Assembly: GCF_000987955.1 (NCBI RefSeq)
Contig: NZ_LAZU01000028.1
Location: 152,300 to 216,299, forward strand
Origin: Paenibacillus sp. DMB20
GTDB lineage: Bacteria; Bacillota; Bacilli; Paenibacillales; Paenibacillaceae
Direction of reading: 5' to 3'
DNA: 64,000 nucleotides
Part shown: positions 46,633 through 56,381 of the stretch, in pieces
Position numbering within the stretch: position 1 is the first letter of the stretch
Layout: the number at the start of each line of letters is the position of its first letter
The notes under the pieces: generated by a model
The model's database searches: none
Told to the model about the DNA's origin: nothing
The model's input: only the letters and a program-made list of their open reading frames with translations
Made by a program: the position numbers and the translations under genes

Positions 46633-47482
46633 ATGAGATCGATTGCATGGGTAACAGACAGCACAAGTACCATAGACCCCGATTTCGCCAGGGAAAATCA
46701 TATTTATATCGTACCTTTGCGATTGATCCTGGGACAGGATGCATATAAGGAAAGTATCGATATTTCAGCCGGTGACTTCTATGAGAAGATGAAGCATGAA
46801 AGCAAAGTCAGCAGCTCGCAGCCTCCGATCGGGGAATTTATCGAGCTGTACGAATCGTTGAAGGGCAAATATGATGATGTCATCGCGATCCACTGCTCCT
46901 CGGAACTGAGCGGAACGTTGAATTCATCCGTGCAGGCAGCCGAAATCGCCGAGGTTTCCGCTTCCTTTATCGATTCCAAATTCGGTGCGTTTCCGCTTCG
47001 CGAAATGGTTACGGCGGGAATCAATTGGCATAAATTGGGCCATTCCATTCACGAGATCAAGGAAAAAATTGAGACGATGATTCAGAATACGTCCTTTTAT
47101 CTCATTCCGGCGAGTCTGAACCGTCTTCACGCAAGCGGCCGTGTGTCCGGGACACAGCTTCTGCTCAGCAATTTGCTGCGCATTCATTTGCTCCTTCGTT
47201 TTGAAGAAGGAAAAGTCGTCGTTGAAGAGAAAATCCGTACGTTCAAGAAAGCAAAACAAAAAAATGGTAGAGACGCTCAAACACGATATTCAAAAGATCA
47301 AAAAGGTTTGCATTATGCATGCGAACAATATGGAAGAGGCCGAAGAAATCGAAAAAGAAATCAGCGGCTTGCACCCTTCGCTGAAAACCGAAATCATGAC
47401 CTTTATACCCGTTGTAGGCGTTCACGCAGGAGAAGGGACGATTGCCATGTCCTGGATTAAGAACCAGCCTTCGTTTTCCTGA
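46633..47482 (+). CDS. DegV family protein (interrupted by +1 indel)
   Basis: DegV/FakB fatty-acid-binding fold. IAWVTDSTSTIDPDFARENH opens it, SSQPPIGEFIELYESL and IHCSSELSGTLNSSVQAAEI line the lipid site, and PASLNRLHASGRVSGTQLL is the usual motif after the lid. The frame breaks in the A7 run 47258-47264; with six A it reads KKAKQKMVETLKHDIQKIKK and runs to TGA 47482, about 282 aa. FakB-type proteins present fatty acids to the kinase FakA; no fakA is nearby. Confidence 0.88.
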
Positions 47483-47499
47483 GAGCGTTTATTCAAGCT

Positions 47500-47533
47500 A
47501 AAACAGCCTGTATTCTTTCCGGCTGTTTTTTTT
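47500..47533 (+). terminator. terminator of degV gene
   Basis: AAACAGCC / GGCTGTTT stem followed by T8. Confidence 0.85.
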
Positions 47534-47691
47534 CATATTTATATATAAGAAGCCATTTGGGGTGTTCCGTCCGTGAAAAATTTAAAATTTACGTTTCTAG
47601 CCTTGGATATCGGTTGTATATGTAATAGGTGAAAGCTGTAATGGTCATCCTATTACAGAAAATTACAAGTCGGAGGTTGATTGAGGAAATC

Positions 47692-47848
47692 ATGAAAATT
47701 ATTATTAGTCAAAGCGAAGCCATGGAGAAAAAAAATCTGGGATGATATTGTGATTATGTTCGGATTGCGCGAAGGAGACGAAACGTGGGATAACGAACAA
47801 TTTATATTGACGGAAGATCAGGCCCGAGAACTGGGGCTGATTGAGTAG
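47692..47848 (+). CDS. small hypothetical protein, 51 aa (interrupted by +1 indel)
   Basis: ATG 47692 follows TTGAGGAAATC. The frame opens MKIIISQSEAMEKK and is lost in the A8 run 47728-47735. With seven A it continues IWDDIVIMFGLREGDETWDN and ends at TAG 47848 after ARELGLIE. Length 157 is 3n+1. The product is acidic and soluble, with no known family. It sits 38 bases before the GH3 lipoprotein gene and may be co-transcribed with it. Confidence 0.6.
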
Positions 47849-47886
47849 CTTGGATGATGTATGATCGAATTTCAGGGAGGTGAGTC

Positions 47887-49194
47887 ATGAACCGCAGTAT
47901 ACATATTCGTTTTATAGCCGTGATGCTGATTATGCTTACCGTTGTCGGGTGCAGCTTCTCTTCCAAGCAGGAGGGGAAGACGGATAACAAACCTCCGGTT
48001 ACTGAAACAAAGGATTCCGGGAAACCCACCGGAACAGCCGATGAAGAGCCGATAAACCAAGGCAAGACGCCGGTCAAGCCTGAACAGCCCCCTACGGATC
48101 CGGTATTGGAGCAGTTAAAAGGGCTTAGCGTGGAGGAGAAGATCGGCCAGCTTGTTATCGTCGGCATGGAAGGAACCACGGTGGACCGAACTTCCCGCAA
48201 GCTTCTGGATAAATATCAAGTTGGCGGTTTTATCTTTTTTAAGGACAATATCCAAAGTACGGAACAGGCGGTTCGACTGTTTAACGATTTGAAAAAAGCG
48301 AATGCCGGAAACCCGCTGCCTCTCTGGCTCAGCGTGGATGAGGAGGGCGGCCGGGTGACTCGTCTTCCGGGCGAATTTGCGAAGCTGCCCGCCAGCGGGA
48401 CCGTTGGCATGAAAAATGATCCTGGGTTGGCTGAGTCCATAGGCAACGAAATCGGAAAACGTCTTTCAGGTTTTGGCTTGAACATGGTCTTTGCCCCCGT
48501 TCTGGACGTAAACAGCAACCCCGATAATCCGGTTATCGGAGACCGTTCCTTCGGGAGCAGCGCGGAGCGCGTTTCCCGCCTTGGCACGGCTGCCATGAAA
48601 GGCATTCGGGAAACCGGGGTGGTACCGGTTGTCAAGCATTTTCCCGGCCACGGGGATACATCCGTCGATTCGCATCTGGGTCTGCCGGTCGTAAAGCACG
48701 ACATGAGCCGATTAAACGAAGTGGAGCTGGCGCCGTTCCGTAAAGCGGTTGCGGAAGGCGCGGATGTCGTCATGGTTGCCCATTTGCTGATGGCGAATAT
48801 AGATCCCAAAACTCCAGCGTCTTATTCCGGGCCGGTCATTACCGGGCTGCTTAGGGAGAAGCTGGGCTTTGAAGGCGTCGTTATTACGGATGACATGACG
48901 ATGGGAGCCGTAACGCAAGGCGGGCTGGAGATTGGAGAAGCCGCCGTCCGGTCGGTTTTGGCAGGCTCCAATATTATTCTTGTCGGTCATGAGTACGAAT
49001 TGGAAGAAGCGGTGCTGCAGTCGCTTACGAAAGCGGTTCATAACGGCAGGATATCGCCAGAGGTACTGGATGACCGCGTCCTCGCGATACTTCGTCTGAA
49101 GGGTAAGTACCGTTTGAGCGATAAGGTAGTGACGCAACCGGACATCGAACGAATGAACAGGGAAGCGGAAAAGCTGATCCGCAAATTCAAGTAA
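47887..49194 (+). CDS. nagZ: beta-N-acetylhexosaminidase lipoprotein (GH3, NagZ-like)
   Basis: 435 aa. The lipoprotein signal peptide ends at lipobox LTVVGC, then a Pro/Lys/Glu-rich linker to about residue 70, then the GH3 barrel. The His/Asp dyad loop VVKHFPGHGDTSVDSHLGLP is the NagZ signature and VVITDDMTMGAV holds the nucleophile Asp. The enzyme removes N-acetylglucosamine from muropeptides outside the cell during wall recycling. It is shorter than two-domain Bacillus NagZ and lacks the C-terminal domain. ATG follows GGGAGGTGAGTC. Confidence 0.9.
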   Translation: MNRSIHIRFIAVMLIMLTVVGCSFSSKQEGKTDNKPPVTETKDSGKPTGTADEEPINQGKTPVKPEQPPTDPVLEQLKGLSVEEKIGQLVIVGMEGTTVDRTSRKLLDKYQVGGFIFFKDNIQSTEQAVRLFNDLKKANAGNPLPLWLSVDEEGGRVTRLPGEFAKLPASGTVGMKNDPGLAESIGNEIGKRLSGFGLNMVFAPVLDVNSNPDNPVIGDRSFGSSAERVSRLGTAAMKGIRETGVVPVVKHFPGHGDTSVDSHLGLPVVKHDMSRLNEVELAPFRKAVAEGADVVMVAHLLMANIDPKTPASYSGPVITGLLREKLGFEGVVITDDMTMGAVTQGGLEIGEAAVRSVLAGSNIILVGHEYELEEAVLQSLTKAVHNGRISPEVLDDRVLAILRLKGKYRLSDKVVTQPDIERMNREAEKLIRKFK

Positions 49195-49301
49195 AGCTCG
49201 CAAAAACGCCATCGTCCCGTGAGTTGGACTTCGGAGTTGTTTATAGCTGCCGCTTCGTATTAATATAATCGGTAGACTGATCATGGAGAACGGAGGCGGA
49301 T

Positions 49302-51960
49302 ATGATGTCAGGGGTACAGGTAGACCATCTTTCTTATTTTGAACATATCTGTCGGTATGCTCCTATCGGGGTTGCGCTCATCTCACCGGAAGGAAAATGG
49401 CTGAAGGCCAATCCGGCGCTGCTTGAGCTACTTGGATATGCGGCGGAAGAAGAGCTGAATGGGCTTTCTTTCACCAGTTCCCTGTACCCGGAGGACGAGG
49501 ATTTTGGGCGGGAGGTCACGGCTCGGCTGCTTGACAAGAAACAGCCTTATGGCGAGTCGGATTTGCGGCTGCTCCGTAAGGACGGTTCTGTTATTTGCGT
49601 GTCGTGCCGCGTATCCCTTGTTGCTGACGGAACGGGCCGTCCTTTATATTTTGTCGGCAATGTCATCGATAATACGGAGATGAAGCATTCGGAGAAAAGC
49701 CTGAGTAAAGATGAAGAAATGCATGGGCTGATCTCCGATAACGCGCAGGAACTCATCTGCTTCATAAAAGAAGACGGGAGCTGGCTGTATTGTTCTCCGT
49801 CCGTTCAGGAGTTGCTCGGTTATGAACCAGCAGAGCTTGTGGGTAGAGATAACAAACATCTATATCATCCGGATGATTTAAACAGGTTCGAAGATGTTGT
49901 CGCCCGCGGCCTGAAGGATCGGGACATCCTTCAGTACCGGTTGCTTCATAAAAACGGCAGTTATTTATGGTTTGAAGCTTCCTTGAAGCGCGTACTCTCC
50001 AACGGAGCCTTCAAAACCTTGTGCATTGGACGGGAAATAAGCGAGCGCAAGCGGAGGGAGGAAAACCGGAAGGAAGCTGAACGCGTCGCCGCCATTGGAA
50101 GCTGGGTCTGGAATATAACGGACAAGCGTATCACTCTGTCTGAGCAGGTATACCGGATATGCAGAATAAATAAGCACGATCGGGATTTATCGTTGTTCGA
50201 TGTCCTGGATTTCGTGCCCGAGGAATACAGGCGAGACCTCAAAAAAAACGCTGCAGCAGGCTTGTAAGGGCAACCCGCTTCATTACGAGTACCGCTTGAC
50301 CCATGAGGATGAAACGGTGCAGTACCTGTACCTTCGCGGAAACGTTACCTTTGACGAGAAAGGCAAACCGATTCGAATCAATGGGATCATTCAGGATATA
50401 ACGGATCGAAAAGAGGTTGAATTAAAGCTTCAGGAGACGGTCGAACGTTATACCTCCCTGAAAAAATACAATCATGACGCGGTTATCTCCCTGGATCTGA
50501 ACGGGAATATCATCCATGGGAATATCATGGCCGAGAAACTGACCGGCTTCAGCATAAAAGAACTGGAGGGCATGAGCTTGTCGAGGCTGGTGGGGACCAC
50601 CAATTTGCGAAAAATTTTAAAAGAGTCCCTGAATGACGCTTCGATCGACAACAATATCAACAGCATAAAACATAAGGAGGGGCATCTGGTCGAGGTCATA
50701 ACCACGATTGCGCCGATTATCATCAACAGCGAAAACGTCGGATTTTACGTGATCGCGAAAGACATCACGGAGCAGAAAAAACTGCTGATCGCAAAAGAAA
50801 CGGCCGAAAGCACCAACCGGGCGAAAAGCGCATTTCTGGCGATGATGAGCCACGAAATCAGAACCCCGATGAACGGGGTCATCGGAATGACCGACTTGCT
50901 TATGGAGTCCACGGAGCTAAACGAGGAACAGAAGGAATATGTTCATATTATCAGGAAAAGCGGGGAGTCCCTTTTAAACATCATCAATGATATCCTTGAC
51001 TTTTCAAAAATCGAGTCGGGCAAAACCACGCTTGTCCAAGAACCGTTCAATATCCGGGTCCTCGTTTCCGAAACGGTGGATTTGCTGACCGCTAAAGCGG
51101 CAAAGAAGGGGCTGAAAATGGCCTGGTCCGTTTCCGATCAGATTCCCTATGTGGTGATCGGTGATGCCGAGCGTCTTAAACAGGTGTTAATCAATCTCAT
51201 TGGCAACAGTTTGAAATTCACGTTTTCCGGCGGAGTCCATATCGAAGTGGGCTCGAAACAGACTTCCGGTAAATGTATAGAGATCGAATGTGCGATTTCC
51301 GATACGGGCATTGGCATTCAGGAAGAGAAAATAGACCAGTTGTTTCAACCGTTCTATCAGCTGGATCATTTTATGACCCGGAAACATGAAGGAACGGGGC
51401 TCGGTCTTGCAATCAGCAAAAAGCTTGTTGACCTTATGGGCGGGCAGATATGGGTTGAGCCTCATGGCGACGATCCCGGGGTTACGTTTAAATTTACCGT
51501 TATCATGGATTTGGCCGAGCCTGAAGGCGAGCTTCGAGAAGACGTGGAAGCAGCCGAGCACGCCGATCAGAGCAGGCGGTTAAATATTTTGGTCGGCGAG
51601 GATAATGAAACCAACCAGCTGGTGATCCGTAAAATGTTGGAGAAACAGGGACATGCAGTCTCAATGGCCACGAACGGACAGGAGGTTTTGGAAAAGCTGC
51701 AGTACCGAAAATACGATCTGGTTTTCATGGACATTCAGATGCCGGAGATGAACGGGATTGAAGCAACCCGGATCATCCGAAGAACCTTCCCGCCCGATCA
51801 TATGCCGATTATCGTCGCGGTGACCGCAAATGCGCTGAAAGGAGACCGGGAGCTGTGTCTGGCCTCAGGGATGGATGAGTATATAACCAAACCGCTAAAG
51901 AGTGCCGTGCTTGCCGAGGTCATTGACCGTTTTTTCGGAACGGAAAAGATGCATGTTTAA
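49302..51960 (+). CDS. PAS-domain hybrid histidine kinase (interrupted by +1 indel)
   Basis: Restored length about 885 aa, no membrane segment. Four PAS domains come first: YAPIGVALISPEGKWLKANP; FIKEDGSWLYCSPSVQELLG; a third around GSWVWNITDKRITLSEQVYR; and AVISLDLNGNIIHGNIMAEK. Then HisKA with MMSHEIRTPMNGVIGMTDLL, HATPase with DTGIGIQEEKIDQLFQPF and [15 protein letters not shown], and a receiver with MDIQMPEMNGIEATRII. The frame is lost in the A8 run 50241-50248; with seven A it reads RRDLKKTLQQACKGNPLHYE. The ATG follows CGGAGGCGGAT. The stimulus is unknown. Confidence 0.9.
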
Positions 51961-51972
51961 AGAAGGCAGCAA

Positions 51973-51999
51973 AAAACCGATCTCCCCGGAGATCGGTTT
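51973..51999 (+). terminator. terminator hairpin of the PAS kinase gene
   Basis: AAACCGATCTCC / GGAGATCGGTTT stem; the T run is short. Confidence 0.65.
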
Positions 52000-52020
52000 A
52001 CTGATTCAATAGATTGGAAG

Positions 52021-52049
52021 TTGAAAAAAAAGATTCAGTATGATAGAAT
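52021..52049 (+). promoter_or_regulatory. sigma-A type promoter of the sigma-factor gene
   Basis: TTGAAA (52021-52026), 17-base spacer, TAGAAT (52044-52049), about 90 bases before the start. Confidence 0.65.
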
Positions 52050-52070
52050 GAAGGATAAATAATTATTGGA

Positions 52071-52085
52071 TTATAGTCATAATAA
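52071..52085. promoter_or_regulatory. PerR/Fur-type operator-like box
   Basis: TTATAGTCATAATAA matches the PerR box pattern TTATAAT-N-ATTATAA at 12 of 14 positions. It lies 22 bases downstream of the -10 of the sigma-factor promoter, where a repressor would block transcription. The region is AT-rich, so a chance match is possible. Confidence 0.35.
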
Positions 52086-52137
52086 TCTACAATAATATTA
52101 GCACAAAATATCAGAATTGTCAACAGGGGGGCATAGA

Positions 52138-53088
52138 ATGGAAAACCGTAACGGTGCGGATTTCGCACTGGAACGTGAGGCAGCGGAACCGGAAAAAACA
52201 GAGAGTTCTCCATCGGAGGATTTTTCCGTTCATGATGACCTTACGCTTCCGCCAGGCATCAAGATCAGCGATCCAGTTCGTATGTACCTGAAAGAAATCG
52301 GACGTGTTCCTCTTCTCTCCGCCGATGAGGAAGTGGAACTGGCGAAAAGAATCAATAACGGGGATGAAGAAGCGAAACGCCGGCTGGCCGAAGCTAACCT
52401 GCGTCTCGTTGTCAGCATAGCACGGCGGTACGCCGGAAGGGGCATGCAATTTCTCGATCTCATTCAGGAAGGCAACATGGGATTAATCAAAGCCGTAGAG
52501 AAATTTGATTATTCCAAAGGGTTTAAGTTCAGTACGTACGCCACATGGTGGATCCGTCAGGCCATTACCCGGTCCATCGCGGACCAGGCTCGGACGATCC
52601 GCATTCCGGTCCACATGGTGGAAACGATCAATAAACTCGTTCGAGTCTCCAGACAACTGCTTCAGGAATTGGGCCGTGAACCGACGCCTGAGGAAATCGG
52701 CAAGGAGATGGATATCAGTCCCGATAAAGTGCGTGAAATTTTGAAGGTTGCCCAAGAGCCGGTTTCGTTGGAAACTCCGGTCGGGGAGGAAAGTGATTCC
52801 AATCTTGGAGATTTCATTGAGGACCATGATGCGCTTGCTCCGGCCGATGCCGCGGCGTTCGAGCTCCTGAAAGAACAGCTTGAAGAGGTTCTTGATACAT
52901 TAACCGAGCGGGAAGAGAATGTTCTCAGACTCCGTTTTGGTTTGGAGGACGGAAGAACACGGACCTTGGAGGAAGTCGGGCAAGTGTTCGGCGTGACCCG
53001 CGAACGCATTCGTCAGATCGAAGCCAAGGCGCTGCGCAAGCTGCGTCATCCAAGCCGCAGTAAACGATTAAAGGACTTTCTGGAATAA
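52138..53088 (+). CDS. RNA polymerase sigma factor, SigA/RpoD-like
   Basis: 316 aa group 1 or 2 sigma-70. Region 1.2 ([21 protein letters not shown]), 2.2-2.4 ([20 protein letters not shown] and [12 protein letters not shown]), region 3 ([11 protein letters not shown]) and 4.2 ([20 protein letters not shown]) are all intact. Region 1.1 of housekeeping SigA is missing: only about 40 acidic residues precede 1.2, against about 100 in B. subtilis SigA. It is also not beside dnaG. It is therefore likely a second, SigA-like factor. ATG 52138 follows CAGGGGGG. Confidence 0.9.
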   Translation: MENRNGADFALEREAAEPEKTESSPSEDFSVHDDLTLPPGIKISDPVRMYLKEIGRVPLLSADEEVELAKRINNGDEEAKRRLAEANLRLVVSIARRYAGRGMQFLDLIQEGNMGLIKAVEKFDYSKGFKFSTYATWWIRQAITRSIADQARTIRIPVHMVETINKLVRVSRQLLQELGREPTPEEIGKEMDISPDKVREILKVAQEPVSLETPVGEESDSNLGDFIEDHDALAPADAAAFELLKEQLEEVLDTLTEREENVLRLRFGLEDGRTRTLEEVGQVFGVTRERIRQIEAKALRKLRHPSRSKRLKDFLE

Positions 53089-53152
53089 CGCGGCCCATTC
53101 GGGCCGGATTTCAACCATATCACGCCGGAAAAGAAAATCGGAACTGCTAATA

Positions 53153-53207
53153 AACAGTCCCAGGAGACCGGGCGGCTTTTGACCCGCTCTTTCCGGGGCT
53201 GTTTTTT
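53153..53207 (+). terminator. terminator of the sigma-factor gene
   Basis: AACAGTCCC / GGGGCTGTT outer stem, with an inner GACCGGGCGG / GACCCGCTCT region and T6. Confidence 0.65.
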
Positions 53208-53346
53208 GCTGTGAAGTACGCATGGGTGGGAATTGACATGGGTCAAGGGCTTCCATCATAATTATGGAGCGTATATAGTGTAAGTAGCTGACTTAAAGAG
53301 TCAATGTAACGTTATCGATTATGAATAGAGGAGTGACTGGACACCG

Positions 53347-54369
53347 ATGAGTTTACATACGTCCGCTGTGGAACGATTATGCCTGCGCGACATCCCGTTG
53401 TCGAGCTTCTCTACTTACGGTATCGGCGGGGTCGCGAATTATGTGGCGCAGCCCGAAACGACGCAAGACCTAGCTGAGCTGTATCGGGACTGTAATGCTA
53501 AGGGCCTTCCCTGGTATACATTCGGAATGGGGTCCAATATCCTGTTTCCTGACCAACCGGATCCGGAGACGGTTTTTGTGTCCTTGAAGCGTTTTGCCGA
53601 AGTGAAGGTAAAGGACGATAAATGGTTTGTATCTGCAGGAACGCCGATGTCGATGCTGTCTCTGTTGGGGTTAAGCGGGAATTCGGACCTTCTGGATTTT
53701 ACTTTTTTGCTCCCGGGATGCCTCGGAGCAGGGATATATATGAACGCGAAGTACAATCATCGCCAGATTTGCGATATTCTAGATACGGTCTATTATATGG
53801 ATATGGCTTCTCCTGATTTATCGGTCCGTTCCATACCTGCCAGGGAATGCGACTTCGCCTACAAGCAGTCTATTTTCCAGCACCACCCCTGGATTATCGT
53901 CGGTGCGGATTTGAACATTCCGATTCATTCCGAAGAACAGGTCCGATATGTTATGTCTTTGGTGCCGGCATGGAAAGAGAGAGGAAGCCATCCTTCCTCG
54001 CTGCCCCAATTTTTCTCGTTTTTCCTGGGGGAGGCACACGCGTTGGCCGGCAAAGGGTTCCCTACGCCGCAGTCGATGCTGGATATTATCAAATACCGGA
54101 CGAGCAAGCGGCATTTTGATTACCCGTCCTGCGGGTCCGTTTTCAAGAACAATTACGACTACGGCGTGGCGATCGGTTCGTTGGTGGACCAATTGAACCT
54201 GAAAGGAACGGAGCACGGAGGGGCCGTCATCTCGCCCCATCACGGCAATATGATCCTGAACCGGAACCATGCCAAAGCTTCGGACATCCGTTATCTGATG
54301 GATGTGATTACAGAGGCGATTCACAGGAAATTCGGTTTCGTTCCCGAACCGGAAATTGTGCTTGTTTAA
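53347..54369 (+). CDS. murB: MurB-like UDP-N-acetylmuramate dehydrogenase (divergent)
   Basis: 340 aa flavoprotein. STYGIGGVANYVAQPE and FGMGSNILFPD match the MurB FAD domain; SCGSVFKNNYDYG holds the active-site Ser and EPEIVLV the C-terminal Glu. The central loop PGCLGAGIYMNAKYN replaces the usual PGSVGGAVVMNAGAYG, and AYKQSIFQ stands for the YRxSxF motif. It would reduce UDP-GlcNAc-enolpyruvate in peptidoglycan synthesis. The changes mean it could be a paralogue of a second murB elsewhere. ATG follows GAGGAGTGA. It is not in a division/cell-wall cluster. Confidence 0.78.
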   Translation: MSLHTSAVERLCLRDIPLSSFSTYGIGGVANYVAQPETTQDLAELYRDCNAKGLPWYTFGMGSNILFPDQPDPETVFVSLKRFAEVKVKDDKWFVSAGTPMSMLSLLGLSGNSDLLDFTFLLPGCLGAGIYMNAKYNHRQICDILDTVYYMDMASPDLSVRSIPARECDFAYKQSIFQHHPWIIVGADLNIPIHSEEQVRYVMSLVPAWKERGSHPSSLPQFFSFFLGEAHALAGKGFPTPQSMLDIIKYRTSKRHFDYPSCGSVFKNNYDYGVAIGSLVDQLNLKGTEHGGAVISPHHGNMILNRNHAKASDIRYLMDVITEAIHRKFGFVPEPEIVLV

Positions 54370-54491
54370 GCACTTTGGTAAAATCATTGTAATGGAATTG
54401 GAATAAGCAGTATTTAACGTTATAATCAAATAGGAATAATTCGGAGCAGGCAATCACCTGTTTAAGAGAACAATGACGGAGGGCAATAATT

Positions 54492-55421
54492 ATGGAAAAC
54501 CTTTTGATTTTCGGACACAAAAATCCGGACACGGATACGATTTGTTCGGCCATCGCTTACGCCGAGCTGAAAAAAGCGCTGGGTTTAAAAGCAGAGGCCG
54601 TCCGCTTGGGAGAAATCAACGGCGAAACGCGTTACGCCTTGGATACTTTTAAGGTTGAGGCTCCACGTTTCGTAGAAACGGTAGCCAATGAAGCGAAAGA
54701 TGTTATCCTGGTAGACCACAACGAGCGCCAACAAAGCGCTTCGGACATTGATCAGGTTCGCGTGGTGGAGGTTATCGACCATCACCGTATCGCTAACTTT
54801 GAAACGAGCCATCCGCTGTATTATCGCGCCGAGCCGGTTGGCTGCACGGCTACGATCCTGAACAAGATCTATAAGGAAAAAGGAGTTTCCATCCGGAAGG
54901 AAATTGCCGGTCTGATGCTGTCCGCCATCATTTCCGATTCCCTGTTGTTCAAATCTCCTACCTGCACGGAAGAAGACGTGGCGGCCGCACGCGAGCTTGC
55001 CGAAATCGCCGGCGTTGATGCGGATGCTTACGGACTGGAAATGCTGAAAGCAGGTGCGGATCTGAGCGATAAAAGCATCGAACAGTTAATTTCCCTGGAT
55101 GCGAAGGAATTCCAGATGGGCGGGGCCAAAGTCGAAATCGCCCAAGTAAACGCCGTGGATACGAATGATGTTCTGTCCCGCCAAGCCGAGTTGGAAGAAG
55201 CTATCTCCGGCATTATTGCCGATAAGAAGCTGGATCTGTTCGTTTTCGTCGTAACGGACATTTTGAACAACGATTCCGTCGCTCTTGCTCTGGGCAACGA
55301 GACCCGGGCAGTCGAGAAAGCTTACAGCGTATCGCTGAAAGACAATAAAGCTCTTCTGAAAGGCGTTGTATCCCGTAAATCGCAAATTGTCCCAGTGCTT
55401 ACCGAAGCGTTCAGCAAGTAA
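54492..55421 (+). CDS. ppaC: manganese-dependent inorganic pyrophosphatase
   Basis: 309 aa family II (DHH) pyrophosphatase that splits PPi to drive biosynthesis. Metal ligands: [38 protein letters not shown] and the Asp of [15 protein letters not shown]. The C-terminal domain ends with the substrate-binding [13 protein letters not shown] follows GACGGAGGGCAATAATT. It is a single-gene unit with a strong terminator. Confidence 0.96.
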   Translation: MENLLIFGHKNPDTDTICSAIAYAELKKALGLKAEAVRLGEINGETRYALDTFKVEAPRFVETVANEAKDVILVDHNERQQSASDIDQVRVVEVIDHHRIANFETSHPLYYRAEPVGCTATILNKIYKEKGVSIRKEIAGLMLSAIISDSLLFKSPTCTEEDVAAARELAEIAGVDADAYGLEMLKAGADLSDKSIEQLISLDAKEFQMGGAKVEIAQVNAVDTNDVLSRQAELEEAISGIIADKKLDLFVFVVTDILNNDSVALALGNETRAVEKAYSVSLKDNKALLKGVVSRKSQIVPVLTEAFSK

Positions 55422-55448
55422 TTCGATACAACTTGCCGATACTTTTAT

Positions 55449-55495
55449 AAATGCCCGGTTTCATGCGTTCCAGACGCTGACAGCCGGGCATTTTT
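55449..55495 (+). terminator. terminator of ppaC
   Basis: AAATGCCCGG / CCGGGCATTT stem with an inner GCGT/ACGC part, then T5. Confidence 0.8.
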
Positions 55496-55695
55496 GGCGA
55501 AGAAGATTGAATTATTGTAATGAATTTACGACGATTTGATACCCTTTTTCATGAGCATTTTCATATACTGGGTATAGAACGACGAAGATTGATGATACAT
55601 TACATACAAGGAATGGTTTGATGTTCCGCGATGAGGGTAAGTATTCTGATAGGATGTCTGTTCTCCATTTTATACTTAAGGGAGAGATGATAGAT

Positions 55696-56215
55696 ATGAA
55701 AAAGACGGCTTGGAAATGGGCAAGCATTATCCTGTTGGTTATGACGATGACAACGACGGTAGGAGCGGCTTCAGGCAGTGGCGAGTACAAACCGGTAGAG
55801 AAGGCGTTCAACCAAGAGGCCGTATTCATAAATTCCATTCAAGTGGAGAACGGAAACGTTTATTTAAACGTCGATCCGATCCAATGGTATGAAGGCGATG
55901 AGGCCGATGCGGTATTTCGCCAGCGCGAGCAGGATCCCGAAATGACGGAGGCTCCTGACGGCTATTATATCGTCAATGACGAAAAGGAACAGGTGGTTCT
56001 TCCCGTAAAAGAGGATGCCGAGGTGCAACTTCAGTTATACGACCACACCGGTCGGATGGAGGATGCCCAAATCATCTGGAACCAGCAGGTGGGTTTAAAA
56101 AAAATTCTTGTCCGTTTACGATAAAAAAGACATTGTGGATATGGGCTGGTTCCCGTACCATATCACGATAGAGGACGGAAAGATCGTTAAAATCATCCAG
56201 CAATATACCCCATGA
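55696..56215 (+). CDS. secreted hypothetical protein, about 172 aa (interrupted by +1 indel)
   Basis: The signal peptide runs from KKTAWKWASIILLVMTMTTT to about VGAA, residue 24. The mature part is acidic and beta-rich (FINSIQVENGNVYLNVDPIQW, APDGYYIVNDEKEQVVLP). The frame is lost in the A8 run 56097-56104; with seven A it reads VGLKKFLSVYDKKDIVDMGW and ends at TGA 56215. The shape, with DPIQWYEGDEA and a C-terminal GKIVKIIQQYTP, resembles small secreted Paenibacillus proteins of unknown role. ATG follows AGGGAGAGATGATAGAT. Confidence 0.65.
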
Positions 56216-56228
56216 TACGACACAGCCA

Positions 56229-56258
56229 AACGGCCTGCACAATGCAGGCCGTTTATTT
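56229..56258 (+). terminator. rho-independent terminator
   Basis: AAACGGCCTGCA / TGCAGGCCGTTT perfect stem with a CAA loop and a T-rich tail. It lies directly before repeat copy D. Confidence 0.85.
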
Positions 56259-56262
56259 TGTA

Positions 56263-56374
56263 GATATAAGAAAGTATAAGCTTCGAAAGACGAGGCTTCC
56301 TTATATCGCAAGAAAAACTTCCGCTAAATGCGGTCTGTCTTCTGAGAAAGTACATCGATAGACGTTTTTCTTAC
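56263..56374 (+). repeat. structured intergenic repeat, copy D
   Basis: Basal stem GATATAAG (56263-56270) pairs perfectly with CTTATATC (56300-56307); an inner CTTCG/CGAGG hairpin follows. The core is GCAAGAAAAAC, CCGCTAAATGCGG, GTCTGTC facing GATAGAC, GTTTTTCTT. The stem sequence is different from copies A, B and C but still perfectly paired. It lies between convergent genes. Confidence 0.85.
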
Positions 56375-56381
56375 AGGCATT

